Source of the DNA: Bradyrhizobium sp. ORS 375
GTDB lineage: Bacteria > Pseudomonadota > Alphaproteobacteria > Rhizobiales > Xanthobacteraceae
Assembly (NCBI RefSeq): GCF_000239775.1
Contig: NZ_CAFI01000052.1
Location: 1-32,388, forward strand
Reading direction: 5' to 3'
DNA length: 32,388 bases
Within the stretch, counting starts at the first letter, position 1, and the number at the start of each line of letters is the position of its first letter. This document shows, one piece after another, positions 1 to 7,909 of the stretch. The translations under genes were made by a program, and so were the position numbers. Below the pieces are notes generated by a model. It made no database searches. It was not told the origin of the DNA and saw only the letters and a list, made by a program, of their open reading frames with translations.

Positions 1-20
1 ATGCACCGAGCGAGCGGCAG

Positions 21-1244
21 TCACTGTGCTCTGGCCCTTCCACGCAGAATATCGCCGACCTGCGGAACGTCCTTGTCGCCGCGGCCGGACATGTTGACCA
101 CCATCAGATGGTCTTTCGGCTTCTTCGGCGCGAGCTCCATCACCTTGGCGATGGCATGCGCCGGCTCCAGCGCCGGGATGATGCCTTCGAGGCGCGACAG
201 CAGCTGGAAGGCCGCAAGCGCCTCTTCGTCGGTGGCCGACAGATAGTTCACGCGGCCAACATCGTGCAGCCAGGAGTGCTCCGGTCCGATGCCGGGATAG
301 TCGAGACCGGCCGAGATCGAGTGCGCCTCGTCGATCTGTCCGTCCTCGTTCATCAGCAGGTAGGTGCGGTTGCCATGGAGCACGCCGGGACGGCCGCCAG
401 CGATCGAGGCGGCGTGCAGATGGGTCAGACCATGGCCCGCGGCTTCGACACCGTAGATCTCGACCGAGGGGTCGTCGAGGAACGGGTGAAACAGGCCCAT
501 CGCATTGGAGCCACCGCCGATGCACGCAATCAGCGAGTCCGGCAGGCGGCCTTCGGCCTGCTGCATCTGCGCGCGGGTCTCGGCGCCAATCACCGACTGG
601 AAGTCGCGCACCATCATCGGATAGGGGTGCGGGCCGGCCACGGTGCCGATGCAGTAGAACGTGTTGTGGACGTTGGTGACCCAGTCACGCAGCGCCTCGT
701 TCATGGCATCCTTCAGCGTCTTGGCGCCGGATTGCACCGGCACCACCTTGGCGCCGAGCATCTCCATGCGGATCACGTTGGGCTGCTGCCGCTCGACGTC
801 GACGGCGCCCATATAGACAACGCAGTCCAGCCCGAAGCGCGCACACAGCGTGGCGGTGGCGACGCCGTGCTGACCCGCGCCGGTCTCGGCGATGATGCGC
901 TTCTTGCCCATGCGGCGCGCGACCATGATCTGGCCGAGCACGTTGTTGACCTTGTGCGAGCCCGTGTGATTGAGCTCCTCGCGCTTGAAGTAGATCTTGG
1001 CGCCGCCGAGGTGCTCGGTCAGCCGCTCCGCGAAATACAGCGGCGAGGGCCGGCCGACATAATGCTTGAGATAGCCAGTCATCTCGGCATGGAACGCCGG
1101 ATCGGCCTTGGCCTCGGCATAGGCCTTTTCCAGATCGAGGATCAGCGGCATCAGGGTCTCGGCGACGAAACGGCCGCCGAAGATGCCGAAATGGCCGCGA
1201 TCGTCAGGACCGCTGCGGTAGGAATTGGGAATGGCTGTGGTCAT
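21..1244 (-). CDS. trpB: tryptophan synthase beta subunit
   Basis: TrpB makes L-tryptophan from indole and L-serine with pyridoxal phosphate (PLP), as the beta half of the cytoplasmic alpha2beta2 tryptophan synthase. The 407-residue protein is full length for the family. The PLP lysine is K98 in [10 protein letters not shown]. The catalytic Glu is E120 in AETGAGQHG, and the phosphate-binding glycine loop GGGSNAMG is present. The ATG overlaps the trpF stop by four bases (ATGA), which indicates translational coupling. trpA, the usual next gene, would lie just beyond the left edge; only 20 bases follow the stop here and hold no start codon. No attenuator or leader peptide is visible, so expression probably depends on the upstream operon promoter. 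Confidence 0.98.
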   Translation of the reverse strand: MTTAIPNSYRSGPDDRGHFGIFGGRFVAETLMPLILDLEKAYAEAKADPAFHAEMTGYLKHYVGRPSPLYFAERLTEHLGGAKIYFKREELNHTGSHKVNNVLGQIMVARRMGKKRIIAETGAGQHGVATATLCARFGLDCVVYMGAVDVERQQPNVIRMEMLGAKVVPVQSGAKTLKDAMNEALRDWVTNVHNTFYCIGTVAGPHPYPMMVRDFQSVIGAETRAQMQQAEGRLPDSLIACIGGGSNAMGLFHPFLDDPSVEIYGVEAAGHGLTHLHAASIAGGRPGVLHGNRTYLLMNEDGQIDEAHSISAGLDYPGIGPEHSWLHDVGRVNYLSATDEEALAAFQLLSRLEGIIPALEPAHAIAKVMELAPKKPKDHLMVVNMSGRGDKDVPQVGDILRGRARAQ

Positions 1245-1900
1245 TGGACGCTCAACTCTTCAGCGGCCCGCGCCGCACGAATGAAATCCCGGATCAGATC
1301 GCAATCCTTCACACCCGGCGTCCGCTCGACGCCAGATGACACGTCGACGCCGCCGGCGCGCGTGATCCGCACGGCCTCGGCGACGTTGTCGGCGCTCAAT
1401 CCGCCGGAGACCATGAACGGGCGATCGAGCGTCAGGCCCTGCAGCACATGCCAGTCGAACGTCGCACCCAAGCCGCCAGGACGCGTCGCATGCTTCGGCG
1501 CCCGCGCGTCGAACAGAATGCGGTCGCAGACATCGGCATAGCCGGCCAGCGGCGCGAGGTCGGCGGCCGTCTCGACCGGAATGGCCTTCATGACCGGCAG
1601 GCCGAAGCGCTGCTTGAGATCGCGAATGCGCGCGACGCTTTCGCGGCCATGCAGCTGGAGGAGGTCCGGGCGCAGGGTCTCGACGATGTTCTCAAACGTC
1701 GCATCATCGGCATCGACCGTCAGCGCCACCTTGAGCGCACGCCCCTTCGCCTGCTGGCCAAGCTCCCGCGCGGCCGTGAGACCGACGTGACGGGGGGACG
1801 GCGGAAAGAACACGAAGCCCACCATCTCGGCACCCGCGTCGAGCGCGGCACCGAGCGTGTCGGGCGTGGTCAGACCGCAGATTTTGACGAGCAAGGACAT
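1241..1900 (-). CDS. trpF: phosphoribosylanthranilate isomerase
   Basis: TrpF isomerises N-(5'-phosphoribosyl)anthranilate to the ribulose form (CdRP), the third step of tryptophan synthesis, as a TIM barrel in the cytoplasm. The start of the protein, [13 protein letters not shown], carries the family's KICG motif with the catalytic Cys. A second catalytic Asp is expected in ALTVDAD. The phosphate-binding end [11 protein letters not shown] is present. Length is 219 residues, normal for the family. The ATG at 1900 is chosen because conserved sequence begins there. An in-frame GTG five codons upstream, ending at 1915, is possible, and neither has a strong ribosome-binding site. The stop overlaps the trpB start. 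Confidence 0.95.
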   Translation of the reverse strand: MSLLVKICGLTTPDTLGAALDAGAEMVGFVFFPPSPRHVGLTAARELGQQAKGRALKVALTVDADDATFENIVETLRPDLLQLHGRESVARIRDLKQRFGLPVMKAIPVETAADLAPLAGYADVCDRILFDARAPKHATRPGGLGATFDWHVLQGLTLDRPFMVSGGLSADNVAEAVRITRAGGVDVSSGVERTPGVKDCDLIRDFIRAARAAEELSVQ

Positions 1901-1978
1901 CGGTAAAGAACGCACGTCCGGACGGAAAGGATCACCAGCGGCCGAACGCTTCCGAGGCCGTCCGGCTTTGGGCGCCTT

Positions 1979-2371
1979 CTACAACGCGGCGCCCTGCTTG
2001 TCTCGCCCATAAGGGGCGAAAAGCCGGGCCGGCGCGGCCGGAACCAGGGATTGTGCCGAACCCTGGTTCGCACGCGCTGCGGCGCTGAGCTGGGCCACTT
2101 GCGCCCGGGCGGCTTCGGCATCGGCCTGATGGCGGCGCGCGGCGCGACGCCAGCCGCGTTGGCCGATCCAGGTCGCGCAGCCGCCGGCGATCACGCCGGC
2201 GATCGCGACGGCGATGATCAAGGCGAACAGCGGCACCGAGATCGCGAGCGCCGGGTCGACGGCATTGAACGGATCAAATGATACGGTAACGAAATGCCGG
2301 TTGGCGACCGCGAAGACGACGAACAGCACCATGAGCGGAAGGACGATCACGACGGTGAGGAATTTTCGCAT
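1979..2371 (-). CDS. LapA-domain (DUF1049) inner-membrane protein
   Basis: This 130-residue protein has two hydrophobic segments, about residues 5-23 and 43-67, followed by a charged Ala/Arg/Gln-rich tail likely to form a helix in the cytoplasm. This is the architecture of the lipopolysaccharide assembly protein A (LapA/YciS) domain, and the segment FAVANRHFVTVSFDPFN fits its conserved first half. In enterobacteria LapA works with LapB in controlling LpxC, but alphaproteobacterial members are uncharacterised and no LapB is visible here. It sits between ihfB and trpF on the same strand, the usual alphaproteobacterial position, so co-transcription is likely. The family call is firm; the function is inferred. 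Confidence 0.8.
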   Translation of the reverse strand: MRKFLTVVIVLPLMVLFVVFAVANRHFVTVSFDPFNAVDPALAISVPLFALIIAVAIAGVIAGGCATWIGQRGWRRAARRHQADAEAARAQVAQLSAAARANQGSAQSLVPAAPARLFAPYGRDKQGAAL

Positions 2372-2450
2372 GCGCTCGCTCGTAGGTGTCAGGCCGGGTT
2401 CGTTCTGAAATCAGTTGCCGATGACCTGAACGCCCGGCGCGAGACGCGCG

Positions 2451-2774
2451 TCACTCGTCCGAATCGTCGGCGTCCGCGCCAGCGCCGGCGGGATTGTCCC
2501 GGTTCAGCCGCTCGCGCATTTCCTTGCCCGTCTTGAAGAACGGGACGCTCTTCTGGTCCACCGGGACGTGGGCGCCGGTCCGCGGATTGCGGCCTGCCCG
2601 CGCCGGCCGATGCTTCACGGAGAAGGCACCGAAGCCACGCAGCTCGACACGATCCCCGCGCGCGAGTGCGGCGACGATCTCATCGAGGATCGCGTTGACG
2701 ATGTTCTCGACATCCCGCTGGTAGAGGTGCGGGTTGTGCTCGGCGATACGCTGAACAAGCTCGGATTTGATCAT
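2451..2774 (-). CDS. ihfB: integration host factor subunit beta
   Basis: IHF-beta pairs with IHF-alpha to bind and sharply bend DNA at specific sites. It assists sigma-54 promoters, recombination and nucleoid structure. The 107 residues cover the HU/IHF fold: N-terminal helices ([18 protein letters not shown]), the core [13 protein letters not shown], and the DNA-binding arm with the signature GRNPRTG. An acidic Asp/Glu-rich tail of about 12 residues extends past the E. coli length. Its position after rpsA and sppA is the conserved alphaproteobacterial context. The leader holds an 8-bp inverted repeat (2795-2830) that could matter for regulation. The beta rather than HU call rests on sequence resemblance and neighbourhood. 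Confidence 0.95.
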   Translation of the reverse strand: MIKSELVQRIAEHNPHLYQRDVENIVNAILDEIVAALARGDRVELRGFGAFSVKHRPARAGRNPRTGAHVPVDQKSVPFFKTGKEMRERLNRDNPAGAGADADDSDE

Positions 2775-2794
2775 CGAGAAAATGTACCCGGGGA

Positions 2795-2830
2795 GACAGT
2801 CCCATTTCCGTGAAAATATGCAGGACTGTC
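2795..2830 (-). promoter_or_regulatory. inverted repeat in the ihfB leader
   Basis: The arms GACAGTCC (2795-2802) and GGACTGTC (2823-2830) are perfect reverse complements separated by 20 AT-richer bases. The site lies 21-56 bases upstream of the ihfB ATG. On the minus strand a TTGACA hexamer (2827-2832) overlaps the outer arm, so this could be a promoter with a symmetrical operator. No convincing -10 was found. Function is inference. Confidence 0.35.
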
Positions 2831-2943
2831 AAGACGCTAAATCATTCATCGGCCCCGGGAATCGGCTTGCGTGACCCGATCTCGGGCCACGCGACGACAC
2901 ACGCTGGACGGGAAGATTGCATTCGGGTTTGTCTTGACGGGTT

Positions 2944-3924
2944 TCAATTCCCCGTTGCGGGCGTCCAGAGCGCCAGCATGCCGTCCAAACCAACCCGATC
3001 GACCGCCTGGACCACACCGGTGTGCTCGATCTGGCGCGCGATCCCGGACAAACCGACGGCATCCAGGACCATCGAGGTCGCGGTCCGCAGGAACGTGAGA
3101 TCGCCGAATCGCGGCACCAGCTTGTAGTCGCGCACCGGCAGGTCTTTCTTCACGCCCTTGTTGGCCACGAGCCAGGCTACCGCCGTCTTCTCGTCGCCGA
3201 GCTCATCGATCAGCTTCAACTCGACCGCCTGCCGGCCGGTGAACACGCGGCCATCGGCCACTTTTTCGAGCTGCGCGTCATCCATGCTGCGGCGACTCTT
3301 CACGAGACCGCGGAACCAGGCGTAGGAATCCTTCACGAGATCATCGAGCGCGGCGCGCGCCTCGGGGCTGGTCGGCTCATAGCCGTTGGGCGCGGCCTTC
3401 AACGGCGAGGACTTCACCTCCTCGACCTTGACGCCGATCGTCTTCAGGAGCTCGCTGACATTGGGGTACTGGAACAGCACGCCGATCGAGCCGACCAGTG
3501 AGCTCTGCTGCGCGACGATGTGATCCGACGCGATCGCACCGATATAGCCGCCGGAAGCCGCGAGACCTTCGACCACCACGACCAGGGGCTTCTTCGCCTT
3601 CAAGCGAACAAGCGAATCGTAAAGCTGCTCGGAGCCGGCGGTGGTGCCGCCCGGCGAGTTGATATGAACGATGACGGCCTCGGCCGAGGAGTTCTCCAGC
3701 CGCTCCAGCGCCTCGACGCGCTCGTGATCGCTGCGGATCAGGCCCTCGATGTTGACGCGCGCGATCGATCCCGACGTGGACAGCGCGGTCCGGCCGCGCG
3801 GCGACATCGCAAGCCCGATGGCGGACAGCGCGGCGATCGCGATCACCACCGCCACGACCCGCCAGAACGTCAGCTTGCGGCGCAGCCTGCGGCGATCGAC
3901 GATCACATCCGAATCTAGCGACAT
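2944..3924 (-). CDS. sppA: signal peptide peptidase SppA, short form
   Basis: SppA is a membrane-anchored Ser/Lys protease that degrades cleaved signal peptides. The 326-residue protein has one transmembrane anchor (about residues 21-40) after a basic start, then a Clp/crotonase-like protease domain. The nucleophile is S124 in AASGGY. The general base is probably K176 in SSPLKAA, 52 residues later, the same spacing as Ser147-Lys199 in Bacillus subtilis SppA. HINSPGG (residues 88-94) forms the oxyanion region, and ADGRVFTG is also typical. This is the about 36-kDa single-domain form rather than the duplicated 67-kDa E. coli form. It lies between rpsA and ihfB on the same strand. Confidence 0.95.
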   Translation of the reverse strand: MSLDSDVIVDRRRLRRKLTFWRVVAVVIAIAALSAIGLAMSPRGRTALSTSGSIARVNIEGLIRSDHERVEALERLENSSAEAVIVHINSPGGTTAGSEQLYDSLVRLKAKKPLVVVVEGLAASGGYIGAIASDHIVAQQSSLVGSIGVLFQYPNVSELLKTIGVKVEEVKSSPLKAAPNGYEPTSPEARAALDDLVKDSYAWFRGLVKSRRSMDDAQLEKVADGRVFTGRQAVELKLIDELGDEKTAVAWLVANKGVKKDLPVRDYKLVPRFGDLTFLRTATSMVLDAVGLSGIARQIEHTGVVQAVDRVGLDGMLALWTPATGN

Positions 3925-4114
3925 GGGAATCTCCTGGAAGTCTCGGCGCGTTTTGCATCCGCAGCCTGAATATCTCGTTATCCGATTACATCAATCGCGG
4001 CGCAATTTGAAGAAAGGAAGGCTCGCGGCGCGCGGCAGCCAAAGGGGGCAAGGCCGGCTCAGGCGGCAGGGATGGCGCATGAAGATCGGAGTTTTACTCT
4101 CATCTCTCTCCACC

Positions 4115-4202
4115 TCGTCATGGCCGGGCTTGTCCCGGCCATCCACGTCGTTCAGCATGCTGAGAACCGCGTGGATGCCCGGGACAAGCCCGGGCATGAC
4201 GG
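4115..4202. repeat. 88-bp palindromic intergenic repeat, copy 1
   Basis: This imperfect palindrome has outer arms like CGTCATG...CATGACG and inner motifs GGCCGGGCTTGTCCCGGCC and CCCGGGACAAGCCCGGGC. A second copy at 32301-32388 matches it at 84 of 88 positions in the same orientation. It lies in the 404-base gap between sppA and rpsA, which otherwise contains only the rpsA terminator. It looks like a dispersed REP-like element. Confidence 0.85.
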
Positions 4203-4274
4203 AGTAACTCAGCTGAAGGTTCGACCGTAGCCACATATGCGAGGGCGAGCGGCGGGCGCGAAATGCCTCGCCGC

Positions 4275-4304
4275 AAAAAAAGCCCCGGCCGAGGCCGGGG
4301 CTTT
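4275..4304 (-). terminator. rho-independent terminator of rpsA
   Basis: Read on the minus strand, the pairing arms 4293-4304 and 4279-4290 form a 12-bp GC-rich hairpin around a two-base centre, so the true loop is slightly larger. A run of T follows (A-tract at 4275-4281 on the plus strand). It starts 24 bases after the rpsA stop. It separates rpsA from sppA, so sppA-ihfB-trp probably has its own promoter. Confidence 0.9.
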
Positions 4305-4328
4305 GATCTCGTCACACGGATCGAAGGC

Positions 4329-6038
4329 TTACTTCGAGTCGCGGTTCTTGAGCGCGGTGCCGAGAATGTCGCCCAGCGTCGCGCCCGAATCGGACGAGCC
4401 GTACTGCGCGATGGCTTCCTTTTCTTCCGCGACTTCCAGCGCCTTGATCGACACCTGGACCTTGCGGGCCTTCTTGTCGAACTGGATCACGCGGGCATCG
4501 ACCTTCTCACCGACGGCGAACCGCTCGGAGCGCTGGTCGTTGCGATCACGCGCCAGCTCGGAGCGCTTGATGAAGGTCGTGAAGTCGGTGCCGGAGATCT
4601 TGACGTCGATGCCGCCGTCCTTGACGTCGAGCACTTCGCAGGTGACGACCGCACCCTTCTTGACATCGCCCGGCTCGGCGAAGGGGTCGCCTTCGAGCTG
4701 CTTGATGCCGAGCGAGATGCGCTCCTTCTCCACGTCGACGTCGAGCACCACGGCCTTGACCATGTCGCCCTTCTTGTAGTTGTCGATGACCTGCTCGCCC
4801 GGCAGCTTCCAGTCGAGGTCCGACAAATGGACCATGCCGTCGACGTCGCCTTCGAGACCCAGGAACAGGCCGAACTCGGTCTTGTTCTTGACCTCGCCCT
4901 CGACCACCGAACCCGTCGGATGCTTCTCGACGAAGACCTCCCAGGGATTGCGCATGGTCTGCTTGAGACCGAGCGAGATGCGGCGCTTGACGCTGTCGAC
5001 CTCGAGCACCTGCACTTCGACCTCCTGCGAGGTCGAAACGATCTTGCCGGGGTGCATGTTCTTCTTGGTCCACGACATCTCGGAGACGTGGATCAGGCCT
5101 TCGATGCCCGGCTCGAGCTCGACGAACGCGCCGTAGTCGGTGATGTTGGTGACACGACCGTGGAAGCGGGCCTGCAGCGGGTACTTGGCCTCGATGCCCT
5201 GCCACGGATCGTCCAGCAGCTGCTTCATGCCGAGCGAGATGCGGTGCGTCTCGTGGTTGATCTTGATGATCTTGACCTTGACCGTCTGACCGATGCTGAG
5301 CACCTCGGTCGGATGGTTGACGCGGCGCCACGCGATGTCGGTGACGTGCAGCAGGCCGTCGATGCCGCCGAGGTCGACGAACGCACCGTAATCGGTGATG
5401 TTCTTGACGACACCGTCGATGACCTGACCCTCTTCGAGGTTCTGCACCAGCTCCTGGCGCTGCTCGGCGCGGGTCTCTTCCAGCACGGTCCGGCGCGACA
5501 CCACGATGTTGCCGCGGCGACGGTCCATCTTGAGGATCTGGAACGGCTGCGAGTTGTTCATCAGCGGCGCGACGTCGCGGATCGGACGGATGTCGACCTG
5601 CGAGCGCGGCAGGAAGGCGACTGCGCCATCCAGGTCGACGGTGAAGCCACCCTTGACCTGGTTGAAGATGACGCCGTTGACCTTTTCGTTGTTCTGGAAC
5701 GCCTTCTCGAGCTTGCCCCAGCTCTCCTCGCGGCGCGCCTTGTCGCGCGACAGCACGGCTTCGCCGAGCGCGTTCTCGATGCGGTCGAGGAACACTTCGA
5801 CCTCGTCACCGACCTTCAGCTCGCTGTCGCGGCCGGGACCGGAAAATTCACGCAGCGCCACGCGGCCTTCGGTCTTCAGGCCGACGTCGATGACGGCCAT
5901 GTCCTTCTCGATCGCGACGACCTTGCCCTTGACGACGGAGCTTTCCTGAAGATTGCCCTTCGTGAAGGACTCGTCCAGCATCGCGGCAAAATCATCGCGG
6001 CTGGGATTGTAGGAATTAGCAGAGATACTCGAAGCCAT
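4329..6038 (-). CDS. rpsA: 30S ribosomal protein S1
   Basis: S1 binds mRNA at the 30S subunit platform and helps initiate translation on structured or weak-SD messages. The 569-residue protein holds six S1 (OB-fold) repeats at roughly residues 30-95, 113-178, 199-267, 284-354, 371-441 and 458-527. Repeats 3 and 4 carry TDYGAFVDLGGIDGLLH and TDYGAFVELEPGIEGLIH. The first two repeats, which dock to the ribosome, are more divergent as usual. The ATG at 6038 was chosen because GGAGAA lies 5-10 bases upstream and the family begins MASSISANSYNPSRDDFAAM. An in-frame ATG at 6086 has no such site. cmk lies upstream and a strong terminator downstream. Confidence 0.98.
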   Translation of the reverse strand: MASSISANSYNPSRDDFAAMLDESFTKGNLQESSVVKGKVVAIEKDMAVIDVGLKTEGRVALREFSGPGRDSELKVGDEVEVFLDRIENALGEAVLSRDKARREESWGKLEKAFQNNEKVNGVIFNQVKGGFTVDLDGAVAFLPRSQVDIRPIRDVAPLMNNSQPFQILKMDRRRGNIVVSRRTVLEETRAEQRQELVQNLEEGQVIDGVVKNITDYGAFVDLGGIDGLLHVTDIAWRRVNHPTEVLSIGQTVKVKIIKINHETHRISLGMKQLLDDPWQGIEAKYPLQARFHGRVTNITDYGAFVELEPGIEGLIHVSEMSWTKKNMHPGKIVSTSQEVEVQVLEVDSVKRRISLGLKQTMRNPWEVFVEKHPTGSVVEGEVKNKTEFGLFLGLEGDVDGMVHLSDLDWKLPGEQVIDNYKKGDMVKAVVLDVDVEKERISLGIKQLEGDPFAEPGDVKKGAVVTCEVLDVKDGGIDVKISGTDFTTFIKRSELARDRNDQRSERFAVGEKVDARVIQFDKKARKVQVSIKALEVAEEKEAIAQYGSSDSGATLGDILGTALKNRDSK

Positions 6039-6288
6039 TGGTTCTCCAGATGCGGACATTTCGCCAGCGTGGGTTGATCGGCGCATCGAACGCGCAGTGC
6101 CTGGAGGTCCACAAATCCCCAGACGTCCGCGTTGTCAGCGCAAAAAGCGCAACGACGCGGGCCGGCAATGCCTGCACATGCGATACGTATGAAGTTTCGT
6201 CCGGATGATCGGACCCGATTGAACTGCAATCGAGCTATCGACGGTCAAGGGCGGGAGCGGGCGGTTCCTCCAATGACATCAGCGGAAA

Positions 6289-6927
6289 TCAAACCCGCTG
6301 ACGGCCCGCTCGAACGGCCTCGACGATGTCGATGGCGGCCCGGACGCCGCCCTCTATATCCAAATGGGAGTTATCAAGCAAGTAAGCATCCGCCGCTTGT
6401 TTCAAAGGGGCAACGGCCCTGTTCTGGTCGCGCTCGTCGCGCGCCAGGATGTCGGCCAGAATGGCCGCCTCGTCGGCCGGCTCGCCCCGGGAACGCGCCT
6501 CCAGGGTGCGGCGCTGCGCCCGGATCTTGGGGTCGGCGACGACGTAGATCTTCACCTCGGCATCGGGACAGATCACGGTTCCGATGTCGCGACCGTCGAG
6601 CACGGCGCCCGGCGGCTGGCTGGCGAACTGCCGCTGGAATGCCAGCAGCGCCTCGCGCACTTTGGGCAAGGCCGAGACCACGGACGCCGCCGAGCCGACC
6701 TCATGCGACCTGAACGCGGGATTGTCGAAGGTCGACGGGTCCAGCGTCATCGCAACCTCGGCCGCCCGGGCCTCGTCCTTAAGGTCGATCCCGGCGGTCA
6801 GCAGCGCATGCGCCACGGCCCGGTAGATCACCCCCGTATCCAGGTGCCTGAGGCCATAATGCGCCGCGAGGCGCTTGGCCATGGTGCCCTTGCCGGAGGC
6901 AGCCGGGCCATCGATGGCGATGATCAT
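6289..6927 (-). CDS. cmk: cytidylate kinase
   Basis: Cmk phosphorylates CMP and dCMP to the diphosphates with ATP, salvaging pyrimidine nucleotides in the cytoplasm. The 212-residue protein opens with the P-loop GPAASGKGT (residues 6-14). [15 protein letters not shown] follows, and the CMP-binding stretch [18 protein letters not shown] is present. The Lid region R-x-x-D occurs in [16 protein letters not shown]. The start lies one base after the stop of the 134-residue protein at 6929, so the two are tightly coupled. The order aroA, two extra genes, cmk, rpsA suggests that the normal aroA-cmk-rpsA operon gained two genes. The 250 bases between cmk and the rpsA start hold no other gene. Confidence 0.97.
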   Translation of the reverse strand: MIIAIDGPAASGKGTMAKRLAAHYGLRHLDTGVIYRAVAHALLTAGIDLKDEARAAEVAMTLDPSTFDNPAFRSHEVGSAASVVSALPKVREALLAFQRQFASQPPGAVLDGRDIGTVICPDAEVKIYVVADPKIRAQRRTLEARSRGEPADEAAILADILARDERDQNRAVAPLKQAADAYLLDNSHLDIEGGVRAAIDIVEAVRAGRQRV

Positions 6928-6928
6928 T

Positions 6929-7333
6929 CTAGCGCTGTCCTGAAGTGTCGCGTGCCCGCCGCAGCGGCCGCTCGTCGGTAAATATGTTGCGGGAAGCGAA
7001 CTCTCCCGGGCTGGCGAAGGTCAAGTACTCCAGCAGCGCAGGGGACGTCGAACTGGTCGTGAACCAGGGGTCCTTCAAACGCCTCGCCGGGCCGCCGGTC
7101 CAGGGGGGCACCCGGCCTAACCGGCGCTGCTTGGCGAGATATTCGGCGATGGCGCCAGCAAGGGCATCGGTCCGGGTATCGCCGGTCAGGTCAGGTTCAG
7201 CCTCGATGGCCGCATAACGTGCCTCGTCGGAGGGAGCGAGATCGAACGTATCGACGAACTCGGCGAGCATGATCTCCCGCGGCTCCCCACGCCCGATCCG
7301 GGCGACCGCTTCAGCGAGGGTATTTGGGCGCAT
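6929..7333 (-). CDS. uncharacterised protein coupled to a nucleotidyltransferase
   Basis: I do not recognise this 134-residue protein. It is soluble, mostly helical in composition and acidic in its first half ([20 protein letters not shown]). A central basic stretch, [18 protein letters not shown], and an Arg-rich tail follow. No membrane segment or signal peptide is visible. Its first 23 bases overlap the end of the nucleotidyltransferase gene, and its stop lies one base before cmk. Both junctions imply strict translational coupling and argue for a real gene. Close pairing with a nucleotidyltransferase-fold protein suggests an antitoxin or accessory role, but this is inference. The sequence does not obviously match the AbiEi antitoxin. 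Confidence 0.75.
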   Translation of the reverse strand: MRPNTLAEAVARIGRGEPREIMLAEFVDTFDLAPSDEARYAAIEAEPDLTGDTRTDALAGAIAEYLAKQRRLGRVPPWTGGPARRLKDPWFTTSSTSPALLEYLTFASPGEFASRNIFTDERPLRRARDTSGQR

Positions 7334-7901
7334 CGACGGCTCCCTCTGGGTTCATGTGCTTCAGCAGAAAGCGTTGCTTCTCGGCAGAGGCCGCGCTCGC
7401 CGGAAAGTATCTCGCAAGGAGCGCGACCGCTGCATCCGCGTCGGTGATTCCAACGACCTTCATCAGGTTGAGGATATCGAGCCGCTCGGCCTCGCCGCGC
7501 GCGGGGTCGAGGACCCTGACGGACTTGAGCTTCAACGCCGAGGGCACGGAGACCACCAATCCTGGCGGCGAGCCGTCTCGCGGAAAAGTGCCGAACTCCA
7601 GGTGGTCGGCCGCCTGATCCGCCAGCGGACTGAGGTGGAAGGCGACGCCATCATTGAACCAGTCGTCCGACCAGCCATTCTGCTGGGCAATGTCATGAAG
7701 CGCGACCGCCAGCCAGGCAGGAAGCGGACTCGGCAGCTCCGAGACATCGACGTCTTCTGTGGCGAAGCGAAAGTTGCTCGCCAGCATCAAGGCCGATCCG
7801 CCGTAAACCGCGATCTGCAATTTGGCCCCGGCCCGGGCCGCCGCCCGTCCGATCGCGTCGAAGGCCGCCAGCAGCGCGTCACGGTCAAAGGTGGAGGCCA
7901 T
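7311..7901 (-). CDS. nucleotidyltransferase-fold protein (DUF6036/AbiEii-like)
   Basis: This 196-residue protein carries the minimal nucleotidyltransferase signature: AVYGGSALML with Gly-Gly-Ser at residues 34-36, then ATEDVDV with metal-binding candidates D50 and D52. The layout (GGSAL, about 14 residues, DxD) matches small Pol-beta-type transferases such as AbiEii-like toxins and DUF6036 proteins. The later part is helical (ALKLKSVRVLDPARGEAERLDILNL), with an R-x-K-D-x-x-D-like region. The ATG at 7901 has AAGAGG upstream, overlapping the aroA stop. The gene lies 8 bases after aroA and overlaps the next gene by 23 bases. Substrate is unknown: toxin, tRNA modifier or protein modifier are all possible. 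Confidence 0.75.
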   Translation of the reverse strand: MASTFDRDALLAAFDAIGRAAARAGAKLQIAVYGGSALMLASNFRFATEDVDVSELPSPLPAWLAVALHDIAQQNGWSDDWFNDGVAFHLSPLADQAADHLEFGTFPRDGSPPGLVVSVPSALKLKSVRVLDPARGEAERLDILNLMKVVGITDADAAVALLARYFPASAASAEKQRFLLKHMNPEGAVDAPKYPR

Positions 7902-7909
7902 GGTGCCTC

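Noticed and set aside
4081-4236. Short minus-strand frames across the 88-bp repeat (for example PGLVPGIH-type peptides)
   Set aside because: Similar peptides occur at the second copy only because the repeat is copied; no ribosome-binding site or conserved protein length.
4263-6077. A 604-codon open frame on the plus strand across rpsA
   Set aside because: It is the antisense shadow of rpsA, whose six S1 domains, start site and terminator are clear. High GC gives long open frames opposite real genes.
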